Shown in pieces: positions 7,335 to 15,122 of a DNA stretch of 41,829 bases. This stretch comes from an uncultured Prevotellaceae bacterium. Lineage in GTDB: Bacteria; Bacteroidota; Bacteroidia; Bacteroidales; Bacteroidaceae. The DNA lies in the NCBI GenBank assembly GCA_946415525.1, contig CAMKSZ010000004.1:1-41829 (forward strand), written 5' to 3'. The position numbers and the translations under genes are program-made. Under the pieces are notes generated by a model that worked only from the letters and a program-made list of their open reading frames with translations, was not told the DNA's origin and did not search any database. How positions within the stretch are numbered: position 1 is the stretch's first letter; every line of letters begins with the position of its first letter.

Positions 7335-8276
7335 TTAGATTCTTGTCCATTTCGTGAATTTGGGAATGAGGGTAATCACGCCACTCTCGGTGTCGTGGGT
7401 GTCGTCGAGATACTCCTTCAGGGCCATGGCAACGACGGCCATCAGCACCTCGGGATCTTCGTCACGCCGCTTCGTCACCACGCCGGGGAACGCGCGCTCG
7501 TCTTCTTCCTCCATACTGATTTTGCTCAGAATGCGCTCCCTGTGAGCACGTTTGGCGCTCTGGCGCTTCCGTTCCTGCCTGCTGCGCATTAACTTGCCAA
7601 AAAGGGAGAAGAAAACCCACAACAGGGCAAGACAGGTGAACACGATGCCCATCGAGAGCAATGTGATACCGAAACCATGTGGGTCGTCGCGCTTGATCTG
7701 CGACACCTTGCTTTCAGTCACGTTGATGTAGTTCTCGATTCCCGGGGTCACGGCATCCACGGCCTTCACCTCCCATATGTCAGAGCCGTCTTTCTGGCGG
7801 GCATACGAGGTGTTGGCATTCAAGGTCGTGGGGATGGTGACAGAGTCTACCAGGTCCACGCCATTGCCTTCAAAAAGACCAATCCATACCTTGCCCTCGC
7901 TGGGAATGACCGAAGTGAGGTGGGTGGAACCTTTGGCGGGATGGCTGTTCAGGTACAAGAGCAAATGTTGACGGCCCGACAGGTTGGTGCGGACCTCATT
8001 GTTGGGAATGATGCTCATCTTCGACACGCGCTCCGGAACGGTCAGAGACTTGTTGAGCACAGCCGTATCGGTGGTGATGTACATCCCACGTACATTGAAT
8101 GTGGAGAACGACGTGTTGGCCAACTCTATCCAGGCCAAGTGCTCGCCATACTCATCCACAATGCTCGAGGTATTGTTCGTCATCACCTCGTTGATCTTGA
8201 TGTTCTTGGCTCCCTGACCGAACACCACGAGGCTACACAACGCCAATACGGCAGTTAGTGAATACTTCTTTTTCAT
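7335..8276 (-). CDS. Lamin-tail domain fused to OadG-type gamma subunit
   Basis: The protein has 313 aa. It begins with a signal sequence (MKKKYSLTAVLALCSLVVFG), followed by a domain at about 25-150 that fits the lamin tail domain (IKINEVMTNN, then DEYGEHLAWIELANTS). A single transmembrane helix spans about 202-229, and the cytoplasmic tail has a basic stretch and the OadG-like EVLMAVVAMALKEYL element near 276-290. OadG normally anchors and stabilises the decarboxylase complex; classical members are under 100 residues and have no large external domain. Here the periplasmic half is occupied by the lamin-tail domain, whose role is unknown. Its place directly before the biotin carrier and oadB supports the OadG assignment. 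Confidence 0.8.
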   Translation of the reverse strand: MKKKYSLTAVLALCSLVVFGQGAKNIKINEVMTNNTSSIVDEYGEHLAWIELANTSFSTFNVRGMYITTDTAVLNKSLTVPERVSKMSIIPNNEVRTNLSGRQHLLLYLNSHPAKGSTHLTSVIPSEGKVWIGLFEGNGVDLVDSVTIPTTLNANTSYARQKDGSDIWEVKAVDAVTPGIENYINVTESKVSQIKRDDPHGFGITLLSMGIVFTCLALLWVFFSLFGKLMRSRQERKRQSAKRAHRERILSKISMEEEDERAFPGVVTKRRDEDPEVLMAVVAMALKEYLDDTHDTESGVITLIPKFTKWTRI

Positions 8277-8313
8277 CGAAATGTATTATATTTGATAGAT
8301 TGTTGATGTCTTG

Positions 8314-10005
8314 CTAGCCACAGAAGAAGAGCACCAGGATCTGCGCGGTGAGAATGCGCAGGAACATGCTCAGTGGGTAGACAGTGGAATAGCCTACGCC
8401 AGGTGCCTCACGACTGCAAATCTGGTTGGCATAGGCCAAGGCAGGTGGGTCGGTGTAGGCACCGGCCAGCATACCGATAATCGTGAAGTAGTTGAACTTG
8501 TAGACCAACTTGGCTATCGTGCCGATAATCAGGATGGGCAGCACGGTGATCAGCACACCTGTGTAGACGTATTTCAGACCATCGCCCGACACCACGGTGT
8601 CCCAGAATCCGGCACCGGCCTTGATGCCCACACTGGCTAGGAACAGCACCAAGCCTATCTCGCGCAGCATCATGTTGGCACTGGTGGTGGTGTAGGTCAC
8701 CAACTTCACACGGTATCCGAATCGGCCGATGAGGATGGCGATGATGAGCGGACCACCGGCCAGACCCAGTTTCATGGGCACTGGCATGCCGGGGATGGCA
8801 ATGGGCAGGCTGCCGAAGATGATGCCAAGCATCACGCCAATGAAGATGGTGGCGATGTTGGGCGCGTTCAGGCGCTTCACCGAATTGCCCATCATCTCGG
8901 CCACGCGGTTCACGTTGTCCTCCGGACCCACCACCATAATGCGGTCGCCCACATGGAAGTGGTGGTTGCGGCCGGCAAAGAGGTCGAGGCCGTGACGTGT
9001 GATACGCGTTACGTTCACGCCATACACGCTCGAGAAGTGCATCTTGCCCAAGGTCTTGCCGTTCATGCGTGGACTGGTCACCACGATGCGGCGCGACACC
9101 ATCGGCTGTTGTTGCTCGTTCTCCTCTTTCCACTCACTCTCCAGTTCCGGACCTATGAAAGCCTTGATGGGCTCGGCGTCGGCCTCGGCACACACGATAA
9201 GCAACTCGTCGTTGATCTCGAAAATCGTGTTACGGTTGGGAATGCCCACCTGACCATTGTGCAGGATGCGCGAGCATACGAAGTCGCGGTTCAGAAACTC
9301 GCTGATCTGCATCAGCGTACGCCCTGCAAGGTAGGAGTTGGCCACACGCAAGTGCATCTTGTAGGGCTTGGCATGGGGATTCTCGGCCTCCAGGGCTTCC
9401 AATTTGGATTCCTCGTCTTCCAAGCGGCAATGGGTGATGTAGCGGACAGCGACAGAGGCCAGGATGATGCCGGTGACACCAAGCGGGTAGGCGCAGGCAT
9501 AACCCGAGGCAATCTGCGGGGCTCCCTCGGCGAATACGGTACTCAGGGCCTCGGTGGCGGCACCCAGACCAGGGGTGTTGGTCACGGCTCCATAGAGCGT
9601 ACCAATCATCATCGGCAGGTTCGACGGGTTGGAGGTGTCGAAAAACAGGTAGTAGCAGCCAAACATCACCAGGATGTTGAGCAGGATGACTCCGGTGGAC
9701 AGTCCGTTGAGGGTGATGCCGTCTTTCTTGAAACTCTCAAAGAAGCCGGGACCCACCTGCAGACCAATCATGAACACGAAGAGTATCAGACCAAAATCCT
9801 GCAGAAAATTCAATATTTCGATTGGCGCGGTGAAATGGATGTGACCAGCCAGGATGCCGGCGAAAAGAACGAATGTGACACCCAGGGAGATGCCAAAAAA
9901 CTTAATCTTGCCCAGATACACACCCAGCGCTATCACGCAGGCATAGAGCAGCACCGTGTGGGCGATAGAGTCAGTTTCGGTAAAAAGATGAATTAGCCAA
10001 TCCAT
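8314..10005 (-). CDS. AspT/YidE-family transporter with two RCK_C domains
   Basis: The protein has 563 aa. Two blocks of about five membrane helices (about 10-190 and 383-562) flank a cytoplasmic region with two RCK_C (TrkA_C) domains at about 217-286 and 302-373. Family motifs NTPGLGAA (143-150) and [11 protein letters not shown] (517-527) occupy equivalent positions in the two halves. The family includes the aspartate:alanine exchanger AspT and the succinate exporter SucE of Corynebacterium. A dicarboxylate substrate such as succinate is therefore plausible here, given the adjacent succinate/methylmalonyl-CoA genes, but this is inference. The OadG-like gene starts 37 bases downstream, so the transporter may be the first gene of the decarboxylase operon. 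Confidence 0.87.
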   Translation of the reverse strand: MDWLIHLFTETDSIAHTVLLYACVIALGVYLGKIKFFGISLGVTFVLFAGILAGHIHFTAPIEILNFLQDFGLILFVFMIGLQVGPGFFESFKKDGITLNGLSTGVILLNILVMFGCYYLFFDTSNPSNLPMMIGTLYGAVTNTPGLGAATEALSTVFAEGAPQIASGYACAYPLGVTGIILASVAVRYITHCRLEDEESKLEALEAENPHAKPYKMHLRVANSYLAGRTLMQISEFLNRDFVCSRILHNGQVGIPNRNTIFEINDELLIVCAEADAEPIKAFIGPELESEWKEENEQQQPMVSRRIVVTSPRMNGKTLGKMHFSSVYGVNVTRITRHGLDLFAGRNHHFHVGDRIMVVGPEDNVNRVAEMMGNSVKRLNAPNIATIFIGVMLGIIFGSLPIAIPGMPVPMKLGLAGGPLIIAILIGRFGYRVKLVTYTTTSANMMLREIGLVLFLASVGIKAGAGFWDTVVSGDGLKYVYTGVLITVLPILIIGTIAKLVYKFNYFTIIGMLAGAYTDPPALAYANQICSREAPGVGYSTVYPLSMFLRILTAQILVLFFCG

Positions 10006-10034
10006 TTCAATAAAAGCAATTTTCGTTCAAGGTG

Positions 10035-10042
10035 CAAAATTA
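10035..10042 (-). promoter_or_regulatory. -7 box of the transporter/decarboxylase promoter
   Basis: TAATTTTG on the minus strand, about 30 bases before the transporter ATG. No TTTG lies at the expected 19-21 base spacing; that interval falls within the long inverted repeat at 10046-10083, suggesting regulated transcription. Confidence 0.55.
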
Positions 10043-10045
10043 CTC

Positions 10046-10083
10046 ATTTTATTGCGCAAAAAATAATTTTTGTGCAATAAAAT
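10046..10083. repeat. 17-bp inverted repeat between divergent transporter and mut promoters
   Basis: Arms 10046-10062 and 10067-10083 are complementary at 16 of 17 positions (a G/T pair at 10056/10073) around a 4-base AT spacer. Each arm contains an 8-bp near-palindrome, TTGCGCAA (10052-10059) and TTGTGCAA (10070-10077), 18 bases apart centre to centre. It overlaps the upstream part of the transporter promoter and lies about 60 bases upstream of the mut promoter. It could be an operator for a dimeric regulator; the regulator is unknown. Confidence 0.6.
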
Positions 10084-10143
10084 CTAGGCTATAGAACAAG
10101 ATTTTGAATTTTTCACGTTTAAATATTAAATTATCCGAATTTC

Positions 10144-10175
10144 TTTCCATATGTCGCAAAAAACCATTATCTTTG
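10144..10175 (+). promoter_or_regulatory. Promoter of the methylmalonyl-CoA mutase operon
   Basis: TATCTTTG (10168-10175) matches the -7 box, with TTTC (10144-10147; one mismatch to TTTG) 20 bases upstream. The predicted leader is about 60 bases. No B12-box-like sequence of a cobalamin riboswitch is visible in the leader. Confidence 0.65.
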
Positions 10176-10242
10176 CACGATGATTTAAGGCCCTTTTCTT
10201 AAACCTTAATTACTTTTCAACTTATATAATAAACATTTCGCT

Positions 10243-12093
10243 ATGTCAAACAACAAGGAAAAACTCTTTAGCGAGTTTCAGGCTCCCACCACGCAAGAAT
10301 GGCTTGACAAAATCCAAGTGGATCTCAAGGGCGCCGATTTCAACAAGAGGCTTGTCTGGAGAACCAATGAAGGTTTCAACGTGCAGCCCTTCTATCGTAG
10401 GGAAGATGTACTGAAACTAAAGACACCGGAGTCATTGCCCGGTGAATTCCCCTTCGTCCGTGGCAACAAGAAAGATGACAACACTTGGTATGTCCGACAG
10501 AACATTCTGGTAGAAGATGCCGTTGAAGCCAACGCAAAAGCATTGGACATACTCAACAAGGGCATCGATTCTTTAGGTTTCTGCATTCCGGGAAACAAGG
10601 TGAGTGCAGAACTGGTCTCTACATTATTAAATAATATAGAGTGCGAGTATATTGAAGTCAACTTCAGTACCTGCCAGAAACACTCGCTTGAATTGGTTGA
10701 GATTCTCAAAGCCTATTTCGAGAAGAAAGGTTACGACAAAGAAAAACTTGTCGGCAGCATTGACTTTGATCCCATCGAAAAACTTGTCATGAAAGGCAAG
10801 GATGTGTTGGACATACTTGAAGACGCTACGAAAATTGTAGAGGCGCTCAAAGACTATCCTTATTTCCGTTGCATTACCGTCAATTCTGAGGCACTGAACA
10901 ATTCAGGCGCTTATATCGTTCAGGAATTGGGTTATGCCTTGGCTTGGGGCAATGAGTATCTGCAAATTCTTACGGAGGCAGGTATGGATGTCGATTTGGC
11001 AGCCAAGAAAATCAAGTTCAACATGGGCGTCAGCGAGAACTATTTTATGGAACTTGCCAAATTCCGTGCCGCTCGTATGCTTTGGGCACAAATTGTGAAG
11101 CAGTATGAACCCAAATGCGATTGCGCTTGCAAGATGGTTGTCAACGCAACGACATCCAAATACAATCAGACTGTTTTCGACAGTTATGTCAATCTCCTTC
11201 GGTCACAGACTGAGGCAATGAGTGCAGCATTGGCAGGCATCCACTCCATGGTGGTAACACCTTTCGATGCATCGTATGAGAAACCCAACGATTTCTCGGA
11301 GCGCATTGCCCGCAATCAGCAGTTGCTATTGAAAGAAGAGTCGCATTTCGGCCAAGTTGTCGATCCAGGAGCAGGTTCCTACTATATTGAGCACCTTACA
11401 GACAGCCTTGCTGTTGAGGCATGGAAATTATTCCTTCAAGTGGAAGAAGATGGTGGTTTCCTTGAGTCCGCAAAGAATGGAAAAGTGCAGGACGTTATCA
11501 ATGAGACCAACAAAAAGCGTCATGCCGATGCCGCCAAGCGTAAGGAATTCATTCTCGGCACTAACCAGTTCCCCAATTTCACCGAAAAGTCAGAAGGAAA
11601 GAAGGGCCTGGATGGATGCAAGAAATGCTGTTCTGGCGAAGAGGCTCCTTTCAAGGCAGTAGAGTCCACCCGCCTTTCTGCAGATTTTGAAGAATTGCGT
11701 ATCCATACCGAGAACACTCGCGTGCCCGTGGCATTTATGTTGACCATTGGTAATTTGGCCATGCGTCAGGCCCGCGCACAATTCTCCTGCAACTTCCTGG
11801 CTTGCGCTGGTTACAAGGTAATCGACAATTTGGGCTTCAAGTCTGTAGAAGAGGGCGTTGACGCCGCTCTTGCCGCAGGTGCCGACATCGTTGTGATTTG
11901 TTCAAGTGACGACGAGTATGCAGAATATGCCATTCCGGCGTTCAATTATCTGAATGGTCGCGCTATGTTTGTTGTTGCAGGTGCACCAGCATGTATGGAC
12001 GACCTCAAGGCTGCCGGAATTGAGAATTTCGTGCATGTACGTTGTAATGTGCTGGAAACACTTAAGGAATACAATGCCAAGTTGGGAATCTAA
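10243..12093 (+). CDS. mutA: Methylmalonyl-CoA mutase small (beta) subunit
   Basis: The protein has 616 aa. It aligns in outline with the mutase barrel (TTQEWLDKI, later [31 protein letters not shown]) and ends with a B12-binding-like fold. It lacks the DXHXXG cobalamin motif, as expected of the non-catalytic subunit. The enzyme interconverts succinyl-CoA and methylmalonyl-CoA in the succinate-propionate pathway. An unusual Cys cluster (CKKCC, Cys459/462/463) sits in the linker between the barrel and the C-terminal domain. The ATG at 10243 is preceded by no clear Shine-Dalgarno sequence. The large subunit follows 14 bases later. Confidence 0.95.
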   Translation: MSNNKEKLFSEFQAPTTQEWLDKIQVDLKGADFNKRLVWRTNEGFNVQPFYRREDVLKLKTPESLPGEFPFVRGNKKDDNTWYVRQNILVEDAVEANAKALDILNKGIDSLGFCIPGNKVSAELVSTLLNNIECEYIEVNFSTCQKHSLELVEILKAYFEKKGYDKEKLVGSIDFDPIEKLVMKGKDVLDILEDATKIVEALKDYPYFRCITVNSEALNNSGAYIVQELGYALAWGNEYLQILTEAGMDVDLAAKKIKFNMGVSENYFMELAKFRAARMLWAQIVKQYEPKCDCACKMVVNATTSKYNQTVFDSYVNLLRSQTEAMSAALAGIHSMVVTPFDASYEKPNDFSERIARNQQLLLKEESHFGQVVDPGAGSYYIEHLTDSLAVEAWKLFLQVEEDGGFLESAKNGKVQDVINETNKKRHADAAKRKEFILGTNQFPNFTEKSEGKKGLDGCKKCCSGEEAPFKAVESTRLSADFEELRIHTENTRVPVAFMLTIGNLAMRQARAQFSCNFLACAGYKVIDNLGFKSVEEGVDAALAAGADIVVICSSDDEYAEYAIPAFNYLNGRAMFVVAGAPACMDDLKAAGIENFVHVRCNVLETLKEYNAKLGI

Positions 12094-12107
12094 AAAAATT
12101 GACAGTC

Positions 12108-14270
12108 ATGAGAAAAAGTTTTAAAGACATAGATATTTATGCTGGCATTCAGCCGCAAAATGGTGCTGAGTGGCAAGCAGCCAACGGCATTGAATACAAC
12201 TGGAAGACACCCGAGCATATCGAGGTGAAGCCAGTTTATACCAAGGAAGACCTGGAGGGCATGGAGCATCTTGACTTCACCGCTGGCATTCCTCCTTTTC
12301 TGCGTGGCCCTTATTCCATGATGTATCCTTTCCGCCCTTGGACCATCCGTCAGTATGCAGGTTTCTCTACAGCCGAGGAGTCTAACGCTTTCTATCGTCG
12401 CAACTTGGCCTCCGGACAAAAGGGTTTGTCTGTGGCTTTCGACCTTCCTACACACCGTGGATATGATCCCGATAACGCACGCGTCGTAGGTGATGTCGGT
12501 AAGGCTGGCGTGTCGATTTGCAACGAAGAGAACATGAAGGTGCTTTTCTCTGGTATTCCTCTTAATAAGATGTCTGTTTCGATGACAATGAATGGTGCCG
12601 TGCTGCCCATTCTCGCATTCTACATCGTGGCAGGTCTTGAGCAGGGTGCCCAACTTGAAGAGATGGCTGGCACCATTCAAAACGACATCCTCAAGGAGTT
12701 CATGGTGCGCAACACTTACATCTATCCACCAGCATTCTCTATGAAGATTATCGCCGATATCTTCGAGTTTACTTCACAGAAGATGCCGAAGTTCAACTCC
12801 ATTTCCATCTCCGGCTATCACATGCAGGAGGCTGGAGCCACGGCAGACATTGAGTTGGCTTATACTTTGGCCGACGGCATGGATTATATCCGAACAGGTG
12901 TCAATGCTGGAATTGACGTGGATGCTTTCGCACCTCGTCTGTCGTTCTTCTGGGCCATCGGAATGAACCATTTCATGGAAATTGCCAAGATGCGTGCAGG
13001 TCGTCTGCTTTGGGCAAAGATTGTCAAGAGTTTTGGCGCAAAGAACCCGAAATCGCTTGCTCTTCGTACACACTCGCAGACATCTGGATGGTCGCTGACC
13101 GAGCAAGACCCATTTAACAATGTTGGACGTACCTGCATCGAGGCCATGGCTGCCGTGCTGGGCCATACGCAGTCGCTCCACACCAACGCTCTCGACGAAG
13201 CCATCGCTCTGCCGACAGATTTCTCTGCTCGTATTGCTCGCAACACACAGATTTACATTCAGAACGAGACCAAGGTCTGCAAGCAGATCGACCCATGGGC
13301 AGGTTCTTATTACGTGGAGTCGCTCACCAACGAACTGGTGCATAAAGCATGGGAGCACATTCAGGAAATCGAAAAACTCGGCGGTATGGCTAAAGCCATT
13401 GAGACTGGCATTCCCAAAATGCGTATTGAGGAAGCCGCTGCCCGTACACAGGCTCGTATCGACTCAGGCGTTCAGACCATTGTGGGTACCAATAAATACC
13501 GTCTCGACCATGAGGATCCCATCGACATTCTGGAAGTCGACAACACTGCGGTACGCAAACAGCAAGAAGAATCCCTGGCAGCCGTTCGCTCAACTCGTGA
13601 CGAAGCCGCTTGCCAAGAGGCACTGAAGGCCATTACGGCTTGTGTCCGCGACTTCAAGGAAGGCCGCAAGAGCAAGGACAATCTGCTCGACTTGGCGGTG
13701 AAAGCCGCTCAGTTGCGCTGTACCCTCGGTGAAATCAGTGATGCCTGCGAGGAAATCGTGGGTCGTTATAAGGCAATCATTAGAACAATTTCAGGCGTGT
13801 ATTCATCAGAGAGCAAAAACGACTCCGACTTTGAGAAAGCATGTGAGTTGACTGAAGAGTTTGCAAAGAAGGAAGGCAGGCGTCCTCGTATCTTCGTAGC
13901 CAAAATGGGTCAGGATGGCCATGACCGTGGTGCCAAAGTTGTGGCAACAGGCTATGCCGACTGCGGCTTCGACGTTGACATGGGTCCGTTGTTCCAGACA
14001 CCGGCAGAAGCCGCTCGTGAGGCTGTAGAGAACGACGTTCACATTGTTGGCGCATCGTCGCTTGCAGCAGGCCACAAGACATTGATTCCCCAGTTGATTG
14101 AGGAGTTGAAAAAACTTGGCCGCGAGGACATTATGGTCATTGCTGGTGGCGTAATTCCCGCACAAGATTACGATTTCTTGTACAAGGCGGGCGTAGCAGC
14201 CATCTTTGGACCTGGTACTTCTGTTGCCAAGGCCGCAGTGGAGATGATGAACATCTTACTTGACAAATAA
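12108..14270 (+). CDS. mutB: Methylmalonyl-CoA mutase large (alpha, catalytic) subunit
   Basis: The protein has 720 aa from the ATG at 12108; the ORF track begins 9 bases earlier at a TTG, which I consider less likely because [11 protein letters not shown] is the natural start. The barrel holds the substrate region ([42 protein letters not shown]). The C-terminal domain carries the adenosylcobalamin motif DGHDRG (603-608; His605 is the lower axial cobalt ligand) and later GASSLAAGH. With the small subunit it forms the heterodimeric mutase. The methylmalonyl-CoA epimerase and the MeaB-type chaperone often associated with it are not in the window. Confidence 0.96.
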   Translation: MRKSFKDIDIYAGIQPQNGAEWQAANGIEYNWKTPEHIEVKPVYTKEDLEGMEHLDFTAGIPPFLRGPYSMMYPFRPWTIRQYAGFSTAEESNAFYRRNLASGQKGLSVAFDLPTHRGYDPDNARVVGDVGKAGVSICNEENMKVLFSGIPLNKMSVSMTMNGAVLPILAFYIVAGLEQGAQLEEMAGTIQNDILKEFMVRNTYIYPPAFSMKIIADIFEFTSQKMPKFNSISISGYHMQEAGATADIELAYTLADGMDYIRTGVNAGIDVDAFAPRLSFFWAIGMNHFMEIAKMRAGRLLWAKIVKSFGAKNPKSLALRTHSQTSGWSLTEQDPFNNVGRTCIEAMAAVLGHTQSLHTNALDEAIALPTDFSARIARNTQIYIQNETKVCKQIDPWAGSYYVESLTNELVHKAWEHIQEIEKLGGMAKAIETGIPKMRIEEAAARTQARIDSGVQTIVGTNKYRLDHEDPIDILEVDNTAVRKQQEESLAAVRSTRDEAACQEALKAITACVRDFKEGRKSKDNLLDLAVKAAQLRCTLGEISDACEEIVGRYKAIIRTISGVYSSESKNDSDFEKACELTEEFAKKEGRRPRIFVAKMGQDGHDRGAKVVATGYADCGFDVDMGPLFQTPAEAAREAVENDVHIVGASSLAAGHKTLIPQLIEELKKLGREDIMVIAGGVIPAQDYDFLYKAGVAAIFGPGTSVAKAAVEMMNILLDK

Positions 14271-14289
14271 ATAGTGTCAATAAGAATAG

Positions 14290-14327
14290 CAAATTCGGGC
14301 GGGTATTTTGAAACCCGCCCGAATTTG
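14290..14327 (+). terminator. Terminator hairpin after mutB
   Basis: A perfect 15-bp stem (CAAATTCGGGCGGGT with its complement) around an 8-base loop, 20 bases after the mutB stop. The following sequence is only weakly T-rich. It lies between convergent genes and may serve both strands. Confidence 0.7.
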
Positions 14328-14377
14328 TGTTATATACCAAATGTAAACTATAGTGATTGGTCCTGGGAGATATAGCG

Positions 14378-15055
14378 TTATTCTATACTCTCTATTTTTA
14401 CTCCCTTGAGTTCAGACATTATACTCATGACATGTGACTCATATTTGCTTCGCTTGACATTTACTTCGACAGATACTTGATACATGGCTTCGGGATTGTC
14501 ATGATTCTCACGCATGTTGTAGGAGTCTATTGTCATCCCATCCTGGCGCATCTTGTTGAGGACGGCCTTGACATCTTCGATGCTTGGAGAAGAGAAAGTG
14601 ATATTTATATTGCGAGTTCCAAATTTTTGCAGGATGAAGTTTAGTGCTTCCAAACAAATGAGCACCATGATGGTGCTGGCCATGGCAAGCATATACAGGC
14701 CAGAGCCACAAGTCATGCCGATGGCAGCAGTCACCCATAAGCCTGCAGCCGTGGTAAGACCCTTGACGACATGCCGTTGGAATATGATTGTGCCGGCTCC
14801 AATAAAACCTATGCCACTCACTACTTGGGCAGCCACGCGCGAAGGGTCAACCCTGACCGACAAACCCGACGCTTGGGTTTGCAAGAGCAATTCTTCAAAA
14901 CCATATTGTGAGACAATCATGAACAGGGCGCTGCCAAGTGCCACGAGAAAGTGAGTGCGGAAACCTGCTTCTTTGGCACGATAGCCACGCTCCAAACCGA
15001 TGGCGCCACCCATGACAGCAGCAGCAAACAAACGAAGGATAAATTCTGAAGTCAT
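14378..15055 (-). CDS. MgtC/SapB family membrane protein
   Basis: The ATG at 15055 (MTSEFILRLF) gives 225 aa; the longer ORF in the track runs into the clpC terminator and is not a credible start. The N-terminal half has the MgtC signature: GGAIGLERGYRAKEAGFRTH, then ALGSALFMIVSQYG and GIGFIGAGTIIF, with about four or five membrane helices. The C-terminal 80 residues form a soluble ACT-like domain (FSSPSIEDVKAVLNKM). MgtC proteins affect magnesium homeostasis and membrane ATPase activity in other bacteria; the role here is not certain. It follows clpC on the same strand but a terminator hairpin separates them. Confidence 0.9.
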   Translation of the reverse strand: MTSEFILRLFAAAVMGGAIGLERGYRAKEAGFRTHFLVALGSALFMIVSQYGFEELLLQTQASGLSVRVDPSRVAAQVVSGIGFIGAGTIIFQRHVVKGLTTAAGLWVTAAIGMTCGSGLYMLAMASTIMVLICLEALNFILQKFGTRNINITFSSPSIEDVKAVLNKMRQDGMTIDSYNMRENHDNPEAMYQVSVEVNVKRSKYESHVMSIMSELKGVKIESIE

Positions 15056-15081
15056 AGTATCATTTATTAATTTGGTGCAAA

Positions 15082-15114
15082 ATTGCGGCAGACAAAATGA
15101 TTGTCTGCCGCAAT
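15082..15114 (-). terminator. Terminator hairpin after clpC
   Basis: ATTGCGGCAGACAA (15082-15095) pairs perfectly with TTGTCTGCCGCAAT (15101-15114) around a 5-base loop, 8 bases beyond the clpC stop. Only a short T run follows on the minus strand. Confidence 0.7.
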
Positions 15115-15122
15115 AGCAAATA

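Noticed and set aside
8287-8294. TATATTTG on the plus strand between the OadG-like and transporter genes
   Set aside because: No upstream TTTG at correct spacing and it points against both genes; probably chance.
8953-9996. 347-aa ORF on the plus strand opposite the AspT-type transporter
   Set aside because: The minus-strand frame has complete membrane helices, RCK_C domains and family motifs; the plus-strand frame is His/Gly/Gln-rich without a recognisable domain. Long antisense frames are expected in GC-rich coding DNA.
10083-10242. Possible cobalamin riboswitch before mutA
   Set aside because: The predicted leader is only about 60 bases and no B12-box-like sequence or complex fold is visible.
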